64,000 nt of DNA, taken from NCBI GenBank assembly GCA_037953745.1, contig JBAKBP010003136.1, positions 96,057-160,056 of the forward strand. Reading direction: 5' to 3'. The position numbers and the translations under genes are program-made. Numbering within the stretch: position 1 is the stretch's first letter; the number at the start of each line of letters is the position of its first letter. The notes under the pieces are model-generated. The model searched no databases. It was not told the origin of the DNA and saw only the letters and a program-made list of their open reading frames with translations. Shown piece by piece: positions 18,272 through 29,043 of the stretch. The stretch comes from Lithodes maja. Lineage: Eukaryota; Arthropoda; Malacostraca; Decapoda; Lithodidae.

Positions 18272-18519
18272 TAGCTGTTATGTTCGCCTCTCTCCAGTCC
18301 ATCAGGATTTGTCCTGTATTAAACGATACCTCAAATAACATTTTCAATGGCTCTACTAACATCTCCCCTCCTTCCTTTATGATTCTTGGGTGTATCCCAT
18401 CCGGTCCCGGTGACTTACTTCTGTTCATTTTTTCTATAGCCCTTCTTATTCTAGCATGGGAAAACTCTATTAGTTCTAGTGCCGGTGCCTGTTTGATGGG
18501 AATAGTACCAAACAAGTAA

Positions 18520-18697
18520 CCCCTAGACAGTAGAGTCTATATGTAAAGAAGTAAGAGAGACATCCTTAATACTAAACAGGGATGACATACATGTAAAATG
18601 AAAGAGAGAAAGGCATTGTACAAGCATACAAAATGCCCCCCCACACAAGGCACACCTGGCCTGGCAGTGGACATGGACAGGTACGATGAGACAAAAG
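18520..18697. other. Spacer before minisatellite
   Basis: Contains a C-run (CCCCCCCC near 18634). No gene is seen. Confidence 0.3.
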
Positions 18698-19084
18698 TGC
18701 TGTGGGAGGACCATAACCCTGTGTCGGCTATGTCCGATAGTGCTGTGGGAGGACCATAACCCTGTGTCGGCTATGTCCGATAGTGCTGTGGGAGGACCAT
18801 AACCCTGTGTCGGCTATGTCCGATAGTGCTGTGGGAGGACCATAACCCTGTGTCGGCTATGTCCGATAGTGCTGTGGGAGGACCATAACCCTGTGTCGGC
18901 TATGTCCGAAAGTGCTGTGGGAGGACCATAACCCTGTGTCGGCTATGTCCGATAGTGCTGTGGGAGGACCATAACCCTGTGTCGGCTATGTCCGATAGTG
19001 CTGTGGGAGGACCATAACCCTGTGTCGGCTATGTCCGATAGTGCTGTGGGAGGACCATAACCCCGTGTCGGCAATGTCCGAAAG
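18698..19084. repeat. 43-bp minisatellite, nine units
   Basis: Nine head-to-tail copies of a 43-bp unit (starts at 18698, 18741, 18784 and so on to 19042), beginning TGCTGTGGGAGGACC and ending TCCGATAG. Units are almost identical. Visible variants are GAAAG for GATAG at the end of unit 5 and of the last unit, plus CCCCG and GCAAT changes in the last unit. The array starts directly after the truncated end of the DIRS-2 recombinase, so its expansion or insertion removed that gene's C-terminus. Confidence 0.93.
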
Positions 19085-19095
19085 TGAAGAATTGT

Positions 19096-19769
19096 TTAAA
19101 ACCTCACAGTCGCTGCATAAGAGCGGACATCATGAGCGGAGCCCTTCGTAAGGGGATTACTAGCAGTAATGACACAGCGTAAATGAAGTCCCACAGCACG
19201 TTTACCTAACCGTGTCCCTGTCTTAGGGGCCAACCAGAGCGCCGTCCCCGACGTCGGCACAGCGGCACGCACATACGAATGCAAGGCTCTTACCGGGCAT
19301 AGCGGATGATGCGTGCTCCCACATTTTAAAGCCGGTACAGTAAACGGCTTAAAAACGTGCGCCTCACGTTCATTCTTGGCCACAAAATGAACGGAAGGGG
19401 CCAAAGTGACTGACCCCAAGGAAGGCGAAAAACTCATGCAATTCGGGGCCCTCGACATGGCAGCCAACTCCGAGACCCTCTCTCCTGTAGCCAACGCTAA
19501 AAGAAACAATGTTTTATCAAGCAGATGAACAGGTGTTGGGTTAGTGGTGTAGATGGGTGAGGTAAGGAGCCTTAGAGCCTTCGCCAGAGACCATTGAGGC
19601 GGTATCTGGCGCGGGGACGGTCGGAGCCTAAAGCAGGCTTTCATGAAAAAAGACAGCTCCTTGTGAGGGACCACCAGCCCCGTCAAGGTCTCAAAAGGCT
19701 CCCTAATAGCGGACAGGTGGTTCCTAATGGTGTTGTACATGTATGTGCGTGTCGCAAACAAGTGATTAA
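19096..19769 (-). pseudogene. DIRS-2 tyrosine recombinase, C-terminal part
   Basis: The catalytic half of the DIRS-2 recombinase. It includes YNTIRNHLSAIREPFE, the catalytic Arg block LATGERVSELAAMS (near 19480) and HxxR in SAHDVRSYAATVRF (near 19120). The frame stops right after this block, next to the minisatellite, so the C-terminal Tyr nucleophile present in DIRS-1 is missing. At its upstream end the frame runs to TTAA at 19766-19769. It continues in register at 31120-31123, beyond the inserted MITE and Gmr1 element. It clearly cannot encode an active enzyme. Confidence 0.85.
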
Positions 19770-21587
19770 CCCTCTCACCACAGATGGGCTCTTGAACGCC
19801 CATAAAAAAGCATATAACAGGTACCCGGATGGCCTCTTGAACGCCCAGTGGTTGAAAGCCTGTGAGCTTCGTGTGCGAGGCGTCGGTCCGACGCATGTAA
19901 ACAACAGCCGGCTGGACCGACGCTCCGCATCTCCGGCCACAAGAAGGAGAGCGTCGCTTGTTCGTGTGTGCCTGTATGTTGTGTTACGGCTGGATCGGCA
20001 ATACATATTCGGGATTCTTGATCGTAGGACAGAAATGGCTTATGTGACAACGACACGCTCGATTCCAGTCCCAAATACTATATGCTCCAGACAACAAAAG
20101 CACCAACGCCCTACAGAGTTATCGTCTATGGTAACGAGGTACCTTAACTCGGCGAAAGTGTACAACAGGGGTAGGCTATGAGGCTAAACTCCCTCAGACA
20201 TTTATAGGTTACGTTATTACTAAAGAAATGCAATACTCAAGAAACTACGTTAATATTAAGCCTCTAATAATGTAGAATAGAAGCAGGCTAAAGGTATGAC
20301 AGTGAAATGCTAAATGACAAATGTACACGCCTACTTGAAAGCGCGTGCACTAGAATAACTGTCCCCTACTAACATGCACTAGCATGTAGCATACAAGATG
20401 TTCATGATCCAGTAGATACCTAATAATACACATGGAAGGAACATAAATAGTAGTCACTTATTATAAGAATGAATCTATACTTGGAATAACTAAAAGGTTG
20501 CAGGCAACAGTACTGCGCCGGTAGCCTACTACCGCATAGGCTACTTCGCTTCTCTCACTCTGTCTCCCCTCTGAGTCCGTATGCGCCCTACGCAACAGAA
20601 CTCCGGACACAGCAGCAAAACGACAGTGCAGTTAATTGATACATGAAAGTATTAATAGTGTTGTCTTGTGTGTGAGTAATGTGTATTGTAAAGTGTTACA
20701 TACATAAACTTAAAGAGAGCTGCAATGCATAGTAAAATAAAGATATAACCCACTCATCATCCCCATGTGTTCTAGCTAGCAGGCCAAGTCACAGGAACAA
20801 CGAGTCCCAGCACCGAAAGCGAGAACCCAGGAAAAGACTGCAGAGAACACAAGGACAGATAAATTACGTTACTCTACTATACCGGCACTACGAGCGAGCT
20901 GTAGTCTCTGGTACTACACTCGCTCCTGGCTCGGTAGGCAAATCAAGGCTAAGTCCTCGCCCCTCTACAGACAACTCCTGGGCATGGTCGGGCTCTTACA
21001 CATGGCACTAGTCTAGTCACAAATTGGATGATGAGCTGGGCATATAACTCGTGAACATGTAGAACGTTCACCAACTATCCTCATCAAGAAGATCGCTGTT
21101 CACATTAACCCCTTAAATCTAATACATGTAAATATATGCTTGTCCTAAGAGTAATACGAGAGGTGAGTGCTGAAACTCCTTTAGGACCTCAAGGGAAGGT
21201 TATGCATTTAAATAGAGAGAAGAATGAAATGAGAGTAATGTCGTCAGAGAGAAAGAGTGCAACCGTGAGAAGTTGGGAGAGAGGGCAAGGGATGTTAGAA
21301 TCTCAAAGGTTCTAGGCAACCTGATCATGGAACACACAGCGAGCCTCCAGGCAATGTGCAGTACGACAACATGGGCAGCCCAGGCAGCATAGGCAGGCGG
21401 CAATGTACTACCAACCCTGTCGCGCCTAGCTAAAAGCGCAAGGCTGCCAACCAGTCCATACGTCTGGCAACCACCCCCCCGGCAGCGTGGCGCATTGCTA
21501 CCCTCTCGCTCTGAAGCCTAACTCACTCTCTCTCTCTGAACTCCCATTGTCTTATCTATCAACTTCTCTATTGATACTACATATTAA

Positions 21588-23220
21588 GGGAAGCGTCCGG
21601 CTGGGAGGACGAAAAAAATTGAAAAAATCAAAAACAATTTGATTATGATCGCAACACTCTCTGGAGTATGTTGCCGAAGTTGTTTGGCAATATTCCTTAT
21701 GGTTCCTTAGTTATAGATGGTTCCCCCCCCTCCCCCCCACACTCGACATGTTTGGCTATTTGTAGAAAGTCATACTAAAACGTTTCTATAAGGAAAACTA
21801 GCAAAATTATCATATAACTATTGATTTCTAGGAGTGTCTGACAACCCTCGTGTGTGGGAGAGTCGGGTGGAGGTATACCACCACACGCTGCCTTGCTCTA
21901 GTCAGTGTGTGTGTAGCTGTCATAGGGGAATGTTGTTGCATCTCTCGCGACCCGCATTGACACGTGTAACGCTTTACCGCTACACCACACGTTATTTACC
22001 AACTCTATCCTGCTTTTTGCCTGCTGTCAACCATGGGACGTGTGTCTAAAAGAAACATGCAGAGAAGGGGCGCCTGGAAGAAGTTGATAGACAAACAAAT
22101 AGCGAAAAGACAGAGTGTTCACACTGTACAGGATACCGCGAGTGCCACACCCTCTCCCGCACCCACTGCCACCCTCGCCACTGCCACACCACAGCCCAGT
22201 ACTTCTTCTTCACAGCCAAGCACATCCCACGCAGAGGAAACTAAAGGAAAGGATGAAGAAAAGGACTCATTACTCATGATTAGAGAAATTCTTCTTCAAT
22301 ATTCACATACTGAGGAACGAGATGATGAGGAAAGTGACGAGGATATTGTATTGCTGACGAAAAGGCGGCTGAAAAACCTGCTTTCCTCTCGCTGTTCCTG
22401 CCCAAAGCCTGCCTTTGAGTACAGTTTCCAGTCTGATGCATACGAAAACACCATCACCATGCACTGCACAAAATGCAACTTCAAGCAAACATCAACACCG
22501 GAAGTAGTGAAGGATGGACCTCGGGCGGCAACAAGGATCTGCAGGACCAACATATCATTGGCATACCTGTCTGTGATAGATGATATTGGATATGCAGGAA
22601 TGAGTAGAATGCTGGGTGTCCTATCAGAATACGAATAATCCTAAAAAAACATATAGTATACCTGAAAACACTTCCTAGTGTGCTATAACAGGTGCGAGAT
22701 CGATCGATAAACTTTATCGGCCCGTATCTCAAAATATAGGTTATTCACCTTCTAAAATCTATTCTGAAGCCAGTTTTAGGTTTAGGTCAATGAAACAAAA
22801 ATTAGAAGGCAGAGGAATGGTTGCTCTTCCAACCTTTGTCATTGTTTTTTTGATATATGTGAGCTGTCATTTTCTATTATTATTTTCCTGGTCAAAAAAA
22901 ACGAAAAAGCAGATTTTTTATAAAATATTATTAAACAAAAACAAAAGCGAAAATTAAAAATCTAATGACGTGGAGCTAATCTATATCATAACGTGTCTTA
23001 GCCATAAAAAAATTAGGGTTGTGGGTCCAATAATAACGTCAGCATAGCACTCGTTAGTTTCGGAAGGGGCTGTTGGGGGCTGGCGGGGCTGGGGGCTAGA
23101 AAGGGGCTGAATGTCTAAAATTGATGTACATGTTGTCAATACTTCATAACATAAAAATCAGAAAGATTCATGCATATTTAACAGATATATGGCAACATCG
23201 TTCTGAGCCAGACGCCCCCC
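21588..23220. mobile_element. TTAA DNA transposon (Kolobok-like?) in the LTR
   Basis: A 1633-bp insertion flanked by TTAA (21584-21587 and 23221-23224). The intact 5' LTR of the same element (around 30647) shows the empty site with a single TTAA. Terminal inverted repeats are GGGAAGCGTCCGGCT and GGGGGGCGTCTGGCT (12 of 15 positions match). They begin GGG, unlike the CCC of the piggyBac-type MITEs here. It encodes one 201-residue protein. TTAA duplication fits piggyBac or Kolobok; the protein argues against piggyBac. Confidence 0.8.
22033..22638 (+). CDS. 201-aa zinc-finger-like protein of a TTAA transposon
   Basis: The only coding frame in the TTAA element. The N-terminus is basic (GRVSKRNMQRRGAWKK). 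A Ser/Thr/Pro/Ala-rich linker spans residues 35-75, and an acidic stretch lies near 95-105. A CxC...CxxC pattern (CSCPKP near residue 120, CTKCNF near 145) may bind a metal. The last part (RTNISLAYLSVIDDIGYAGMSRMLG) resembles the N-terminal region of the Mutator-like transposase-domain proteins of invertebrates, which would suit a Kolobok-like transposase. If so, the protein stops before any catalytic D-D-E and could act only as a DNA-binding remnant. This family call is tentative. Confidence 0.5.
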   Translation: MGRVSKRNMQRRGAWKKLIDKQIAKRQSVHTVQDTASATPSPAPTATLATATPQPSTSSSQPSTSHAEETKGKDEEKDSLLMIREILLQYSHTEERDDEESDEDIVLLTKRRLKNLLSSRCSCPKPAFEYSFQSDAYENTITMHCTKCNFKQTSTPEVVKDGPRAATRICRTNISLAYLSVIDDIGYAGMSRMLGVLSEYE

Positions 23221-23422
23221 TTAAATGGAAGGTCTCGACATGGCTTAAAACAAAACCCACCACTGGTTAGCACATGATGAGACCTTTGCAGAGATACAAA
23301 GAACATAGTTATACGTTGTCACACTCAATATAGGCAGCCAGCACGGTACAGTGGTACGGGCGGTACAGTGGAGTACCAAGGAGTACAACCAGGTTGCGCT
23401 GCCACGCACTGGGTGCGTCACA

Positions 23423-23445
23423 GCCCCCCCAAGATTTTAGATAAT
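23423..23445 (-). other. Gmr1 copy A polypurine tract
   Basis: On the minus strand AAAATCTTGGGGGGGC precedes the 3' LTR start TGTGACG. It primes plus-strand DNA synthesis. Copies B (45971 on) and C (about 62020-62034) carry the same motif. Confidence 0.85.
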
Positions 23446-23703
23446 CGACCTTAGAAGCATTATCAAAATCTGACAGGCAACCAACCGACCTGCTACCCTT
23501 AGCTGCCACTAATTGCAAAAGGTGCACAACAACTGAAGTGTGAATTATACATAAAACACAATATCGCATGCATCATGCTACAACAATAAAGACTTACAAA
23601 ACTAAAAAAAAAAATTCTCGTTTATTTTATTGTTTTATAATCTTTTTGGACGGCGTTATGATAGCCTAATTTTACTCCTGCTCAACCCACACACCGTGCA
23701 CGA

Positions 23704-26700
23704 CTATCCTGGATCATCAACCCTTGATAGACAATCTGCTATCACGTTCTCACTCCCGGCAATATGCTGAATGTTGAGATTATACTCTTGGAGCATTAGG
23801 GACCACCTGGTCAACCGCATATTCCGATTGTGAAACTGATTTAGGAATTTCAAGGGATGATGGTCCATATAAATCGTCACTACCGGGCCGTAGGCTGGAA
23901 CATAAACTTCGAAATGTTTGAGCGACAAAACGATAGCAAGAAGCTCCTTCTCTATAGTCGAGTAATTCCTTTGTGCCGAATTAAACTTGCGAGAAAAGAA
24001 GCTCACTGGGTGTTCCAAGCCCTCGGAATCAGTCTGCAGTAACACTGCCCCGGCACCCACACCGCTGGCATCAGTCGCCAGCTGAAAACTCCTGGAGAAG
24101 TCTGGGGCTCTCAAAATCGGATGTGTACCACAGCAGGTGCTTGACTAGGTCGAAAGCCCTCTGACACTCCGCAGCCCAACAGAACTTCACTGACTTCGAC
24201 AGTAGATCAGTTAACGGTGCTAAGACAGTAGAGTATCCCCGGATGAAGCGCCTATAATAGCCTATCATACCTAGGAACCGCATGACCTGGCGCTTAGTGG
24301 TGGGCCTGGGAAACATATTGATAGCCTGTATCTTGCTCAGGGGGGGGCACACCCGGCCTAACCCGACCACGAAGCCAAGATACTGCACAGTAGCCTTTAC
24401 AAACTCGCACTTCCTCAGGTTCACCACCAGCCCAGCATCGTGCAACTTCCCAAACAGGGTCTCTAAGTGCCTTAGGTGATTTTCAAAATCGTCATCATAC
24501 ACTATCACGTCATCAAGGTAGACCGTGCAGTTAGGGATTTCGTCACAAATATCGTTCATCAGGTTCTGAAACGTGGCAGGTGCGTTCTTAAGCCCATAAG
24601 GCATTACGTTACATTGGTAGGTCTTGCCATCTACCACAAAACCACAAACTTGCTTAGCTCGGTCCGACAGGGGTACTTGCCAGTAGCCTTTTACAAGATC
24701 AATTTTAGTAAGGTACTTTGCATTCCCTATCTTGTCCACGCTGTCGTCAACTCGAGGCAAAGGGTAAGGGTTGGTAGTGGTCAAGCCATTTAGCCTACGA
24801 AAATCTATGCAGAACCGCACCTTGCCGTCAGGTTTTGGCTGCAACGTGACGGGTGATGTCCACTTCACATAACCTTCAGTGATCATCCCTCTCTCAACCA
24901 TGTACTTTAACTCCTCCCGTAAAGCTGGCAACTTTACCGGGGGCACACGGTAGGGCACTGACTTGAAGGGCACATTATCACCGACGTCCACGTCGTGCGT
25001 TACCTGAGTAGTGAGACCTGGGTGTTCGGCGAAAACAGAGGGGTATGACCTGAACAGGCCTAGGACAGCAGCACCCTGGTGCTCAGGCAGGTGACTTACA
25101 GCTTGCCTAGCCTCTTGTTCAGTATTCCCCGCCCACTGTTCCGCGGAAATGACACAGTCCCAGCTATCCTCCTCAGCAGCATGACTGTCCCCACCTCCTT
25201 CTCCACCCTGGCCGCTGCAGGCCAGCACAGGGACAGTGAGAGGCTCTGAGGGGCGTCTCACATACTCTTTCATGAGGTTAACATGACATAACTGATGTTT
25301 TTTTCTACGGTCAGGTGTTGCAACGAGATAATCAAGGTCGGACAGTTTCTTAGCCACCACATACGGCCCAATAAACTTGGCAGAAAGGGGGTGTCCAGGC
25401 AAAGGTAAAAGCAACATTACCTCCTGACCCACCGAAAACTCCCGAAGCTTCACCTTGGCGTCATACTGGTGCTTCATGACCGCCTGTGCATTAACCAAGT
25501 TATTACCTGCCGCTGCCATGCAACCTATAAGTCTCTCCCGGCTCTCAAGGATATATTTAAGTACAGACCCCGGCTTCTCTTCGCCCTCCCAGATCTCTTT
25601 CACCATACTTAAAGGTCCTCTCACATTATGGCCAAAGACTAGTTGATTTGGACTGAACCCCAGGCTCTCTCCTGGGACTTCACGTGCAGCGAACAGAACA
25701 TACGGCAGACCCAAATCCCAATCAGTGTCATGTTCTGCACAGTAACAGCGTAGCATACTCTTTAGGGTCGAGTGCCACCGCTCCAAGACTCCCTGACTCT
25801 CGGGATGGTAGGCTGACGACACTACAGAACATATACCGTGCAACTGAAGGGTTTGCTTGAACAATTTGGATGTAAAATTGCTCCCCTGGTCTGACTGCAC
25901 CTCACGTGGAAATCCATAACGGGAACAGAACAATAATAAGTTTTTAACAACTGCCTTTGCCGAGCCGTTTCTCATGGGGTATGCGTCCGGGTATCTCGTA
26001 GCCACATCCATGATTGTCAACAGGAATTTATTGCCACTACTAGTAGGCGGGAAAGGGCCAACCAAATCTACTACAACTTTGCTGAACGGAGGCCCGGTGA
26101 CAGGTATGGGAAACAAAGGTGCCTTCGGGATGGTCTGGTTAGGCTTCCCCGTTGTCTGGCAGGTCGCACACCCAGCCACCCATGCACAGACATCAGCCTT
26201 GACCCCAGGCCACCAGAAAAACCTGCCCAATGCCGCCAATGTTTTTGTTACCCCCAAATGACCCGCCACCGGCACATCATGCGCCAGACACAATAAGGAC
26301 TCTCTATACTTATTTGGAACAACCACCTGGTCTACTACCCTCGCACCGCCCTCCCACTTCGATTTGGGGTCTAGAAATCTGCGGTACAATATCCTGTTGA
26401 GCCTAAAGAAATCTCCCGGCTTCGCATCCCCATCTTCCTCCAACTCTATGGCACCATTGCTATAACGAGCTAGGCTAGCGTCTTGCAGCTGCTGCTCACT
26501 AATGTCCCTGGGCGTCAATGCATCAAGATGGTTTTGTAATAAGACATTACCCCGGCTAGTAGGCTCTACTGCCTTAGTGGCTCTCGCTACAGCTCTTGCC
26601 TCACGCGAAGTCTTACCCAACTCTGCCTTGTTACACACCATATCTGGGCCAGAGTCAACTCCCGTGTTTATTATAGGTCCAAGTACCGAATCACCGAGAA

Positions 26701-28798
26701 GTGCAGCAGAATCAATGTCCCTTTTCCTGCCCTTAGCAACCTTCTCCTGATCCTTCCTCCACTGTCCCCGAGGTTGAGTGCTAGGCTGTGCAGGAGCCGC
26801 AGAGCGAGATCGGGTTACCACACAGGCCATCTCATCCTGTTGGCACCTCCCAACCCATTCCCAATTCTCACCATCCACGTCGGCCGCCCTCTCGGCAACG
26901 ACTAAGGGTGGAGTCCCGGAAGTGGGCACCGCAAAGTCGTTGCCGAGAAGAAGGTCGACGCCCTCAACTGGCAAACACTCAACGATCCCTACATCCAGCT
27001 CCCTGCACACCTCTCCCACTCTCAACTCCAACCTCACAAGTGGGTATGACCTCGTAGCATTTATACCCTGCACCACAACAACTCTGGCCGCATTTATCGG
27101 TTTCCCTGTGAAGTTCCTCAACAAAGTTTGCGAAGCCCCCGTATCCCTCAGCAAGTCAACCCTCCGTAGTTCACTCCCCCAGCTCACAAACCCGTGTCCC
27201 CGATGGTTACAGAAAGTGTCCCGGACAGGTGTCGAGCCTTCCGTACGCTTCTTTACCGCGTGTGCCTCAGCTGCTGACAACCTACCCCGGGCAGTTGCTG
27301 CAGCCTTCAGAGACACACCGATACTGTGAACCAATGACACCGGCTTAGCGGGAGTGTTACTAGGGCACTCACGTGAATAATGGCCTAGCTTCTGACATTT
27401 GTAACATTTCACATCCCCAATGGGCTTCTTCCCTTGTGCGGGCGAAGAAGGGGCCTGACCTTTAGTAAACGGGAGAGGCTTGTGTTTGTAGGTGTTATTA
27501 GGTGCAATGCTTTTAGTGTGGTTATGTGTGTCATAGGATTTGTTATTATCGAAAACTCTGGTGGGTGGGGTATAGCGCCCCTTCTGCCCTGACTCAGCCC
27601 TCTGAGCGGCACCGCAACCACGAATCAATGATAATCTGAGGTCTGCCATCTTGGCAGCCTCCTCTACTGTCTTGGGACATTTTTCCTTAATGTTCAGCGT
27701 TAGATCGGTTCCAGTACATTTGTAAAACTGTTCCAGATAGAAAAGTTGCTTAATTTCCTCAGCCGACTCTGCGTGCTCGGACCGAAACCAGTTATTACCT
27801 GCATCTGTTAAGTCCCGTGCGTGCTCCATAAAACTGACGTCGCTCTTCTTATTCACGCCACGGAACTTCAATCTATAAGTTTCGGGTTGCAGTTCGTAGG
27901 CCCGGAGCACAGCCTCCTTCACCAGTCCATACACGATACTCTCGTCCAGTGACAGTGCATCGTAGGCTTTCAACCCCTTACCCACTAGACGTGATGAAAC
28001 TAATGCTGCCCATTTAACCTCCGGCCAGTCATACTCACGACACTTCTTTTCGAAACGAGCAAAAAACTCAGTCACTGCTGTCTCATCAAATGCGGGTACT
28101 AACTTAATTAAATGCGAAAGTGAGTCTGTAACCCGGTGCCCACCACTGAGATGACGCCCCGTGGTCTCTACTCTAGACTTCTCGACATCCATTTCAGCCT
28201 GGTACCTGGTTGCATCCTGATTGGCTTGGATTCTAGCAACCTCTATGCGTTCTATACTAGACTGTTGACTCTCTTGCAACTTAAGCTTAGCTAGTTCTAG
28301 CTGAAATAACATCTCAGGAGACAGGCCTGGGGGGGGAGAGCACAAAATGGGGGATCCACACCGAGACGTGTTTACGGGTAAGCCAGCTTGCCATTGAGAA
28401 CCCTCCTGCTGCATCGTGCTAAGAATCGCTGGCTGAGGGCCCAGCTCAGGGGTAGAGTGGAATGGAGGCTTGGAGGGAACCCCCCAAGACCCCACTCCAC
28501 CCACCGCCCCATCGCCATCACCCAACAAACGTGCCACCAAATTCTTCTTGGGCCAACTGTCAGGACAGTCCCGCCCCAAAACCGTGGCTAAACAGCGAAG
28601 ACCGTAACAATCAATAGCCTGCAGGCGCTGTTCGGTCAAAGGTGTCTGCAAAAATGCCCGGGCATCCCTCTCTCCACTTATAACACTCCCCTCCCTAAAT
28701 ATCTGTTGTACTTGCTGGTCACTAGGCTGTACCGTGTTATCCTCCCCCGTAAATGATGAGTCATTAGACATAGTGCTGGTTATACAATTGCTGTTCAT
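23704..28798 (-). pseudogene. Gmr1 copy A Gag-Pol (one frameshift)
   Basis: A single long polyprotein. An N-terminal part (residues 1-160) is followed by a helical, probably coiled-coil stretch (160-212). A SCAN-like capsid domain lies at about 305-390 (YRLKFRG, EEIKQLFYLEQF, KTVEEAAKMADL). A CCHC knuckle CYKCQKLGHYSREC sits at 465-478. Protease follows with DTGAS (552) and LLLGND (616). Integrase has an H2C2 finger (about 840-880), then D911, D970 and E1006 (D59/D35E spacing), and a GPY/F-like tail (GPYVVAKK, 1144). RT comes after integrase: LTKIDLVKGYW (1363) and YLDD (1427). RNase H follows in 24114-23704 (LATDAS, IEKELLAIV, YTDHH replaced by YMDHH). One extra C near 24129 shifts the frame at the RT/RNase H border. 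Copy B lacks that base. Confidence 0.9.
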
Positions 28799-29043
28799 AA
28801 AAAAAAAAAGAAGTGCTTATTACTAATTGCAGTCTCGACTCACAAAATGTTAAAGATGCTTGAATGACTCTACTCTAGACACCCCCAACGAAACAATCTG
28901 CAAGTCCACCAATACAATAATGACACAATACAAATTCCTCCAATATGCAAGAAAATTCTAGCCAGCTCTACTAGGTAGCATAGAATAGTTCTCCAAAAAA
29001 CATGTGATAGGATACTACTGAATCTTGTGCAAGGTCGCCATTT
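28799..29043 (-). other. Gmr1 copy A leader with primer-binding site
   Basis: The leader between the 5' LTR and the first Met. Directly after the LTR (CGTAACA) the minus strand reads AAAATGGCGACCTTGCAC. TGGCGACCTT is a plausible tRNA primer-binding site, conserved in copies B and C. I did not assign the tRNA. Confidence 0.7.

Larger units (their letters stand above)
15511..18519 (-). mobile_element. CR1-like LINE, 5'-truncated, with two insertions
   Basis: One LINE on the minus strand whose RT reads through from 18519 to about 15511 once two insertions are removed: a pogo-like element (17304-18271, TA duplication) and an RTE-like fragment (15736-16078, TACCAC duplication). It begins inside the RT N-terminal region, so its 5' part was lost. 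It lies between the DIRS-2 recombinase and the DIRS-2 terminus. Confidence 0.82.
15511..18519 (-). pseudogene. CR1-like LINE reverse transcriptase, split in three
   Basis: Reverse transcriptase in three pieces. Piece 1 (18519-18274) carries NRSKSPGPDGIHPRI, the N-terminal RT block. Piece 2 (17301-16085) has SGRQFGFLPGRST, CDFMKAFDKVPH, SGVPQGSVLGPLLF and the catalytic LYADDTKL (near 16770), then RPHLEYANQVWAP. Piece 3 (15735-15511) carries the C-terminal NEWNALPQYVVDS. Across each gap the protein context resumes in register: NITA then IFQKGKR, and CDRVV then NEWN. Before the insertions the frame was therefore apparently intact from the truncation point to its end. No endonuclease domain remains. 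Confidence 0.85.
19982..23422 (-). repeat. Gmr1 copy A 3' LTR (with 1633-bp insertion)
   Basis: Long terminal repeat of 1804 bp plus an inserted TTAA element (21588-23220). Compared with the 5' LTR, differences seen by eye include T/G at 21406 and C/A at 23415. Confidence 0.92.

Noticed and set aside
18698..19084. CRISPR array
   Set aside because: Units are head-to-tail identical with no variable spacers, in a eukaryotic transposon setting. It is a minisatellite.
24282..27329. Plus-strand genes opposite Gmr1 pol
   Set aside because: They are antisense shadow frames, repeated identically opposite copy B, with no domain of their own.
27600..27900. Host SCAN transcription factor gene
   Set aside because: The domain lies inside a Gag with a zinc knuckle, followed by protease, integrase and RT, between two LTRs.
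23704..28798. Copia assignment because INT precedes RT
   Set aside because: RT, RNase H and the GPY/F-like tail are of Ty3/Gypsy type. Only the order is Copia-like.
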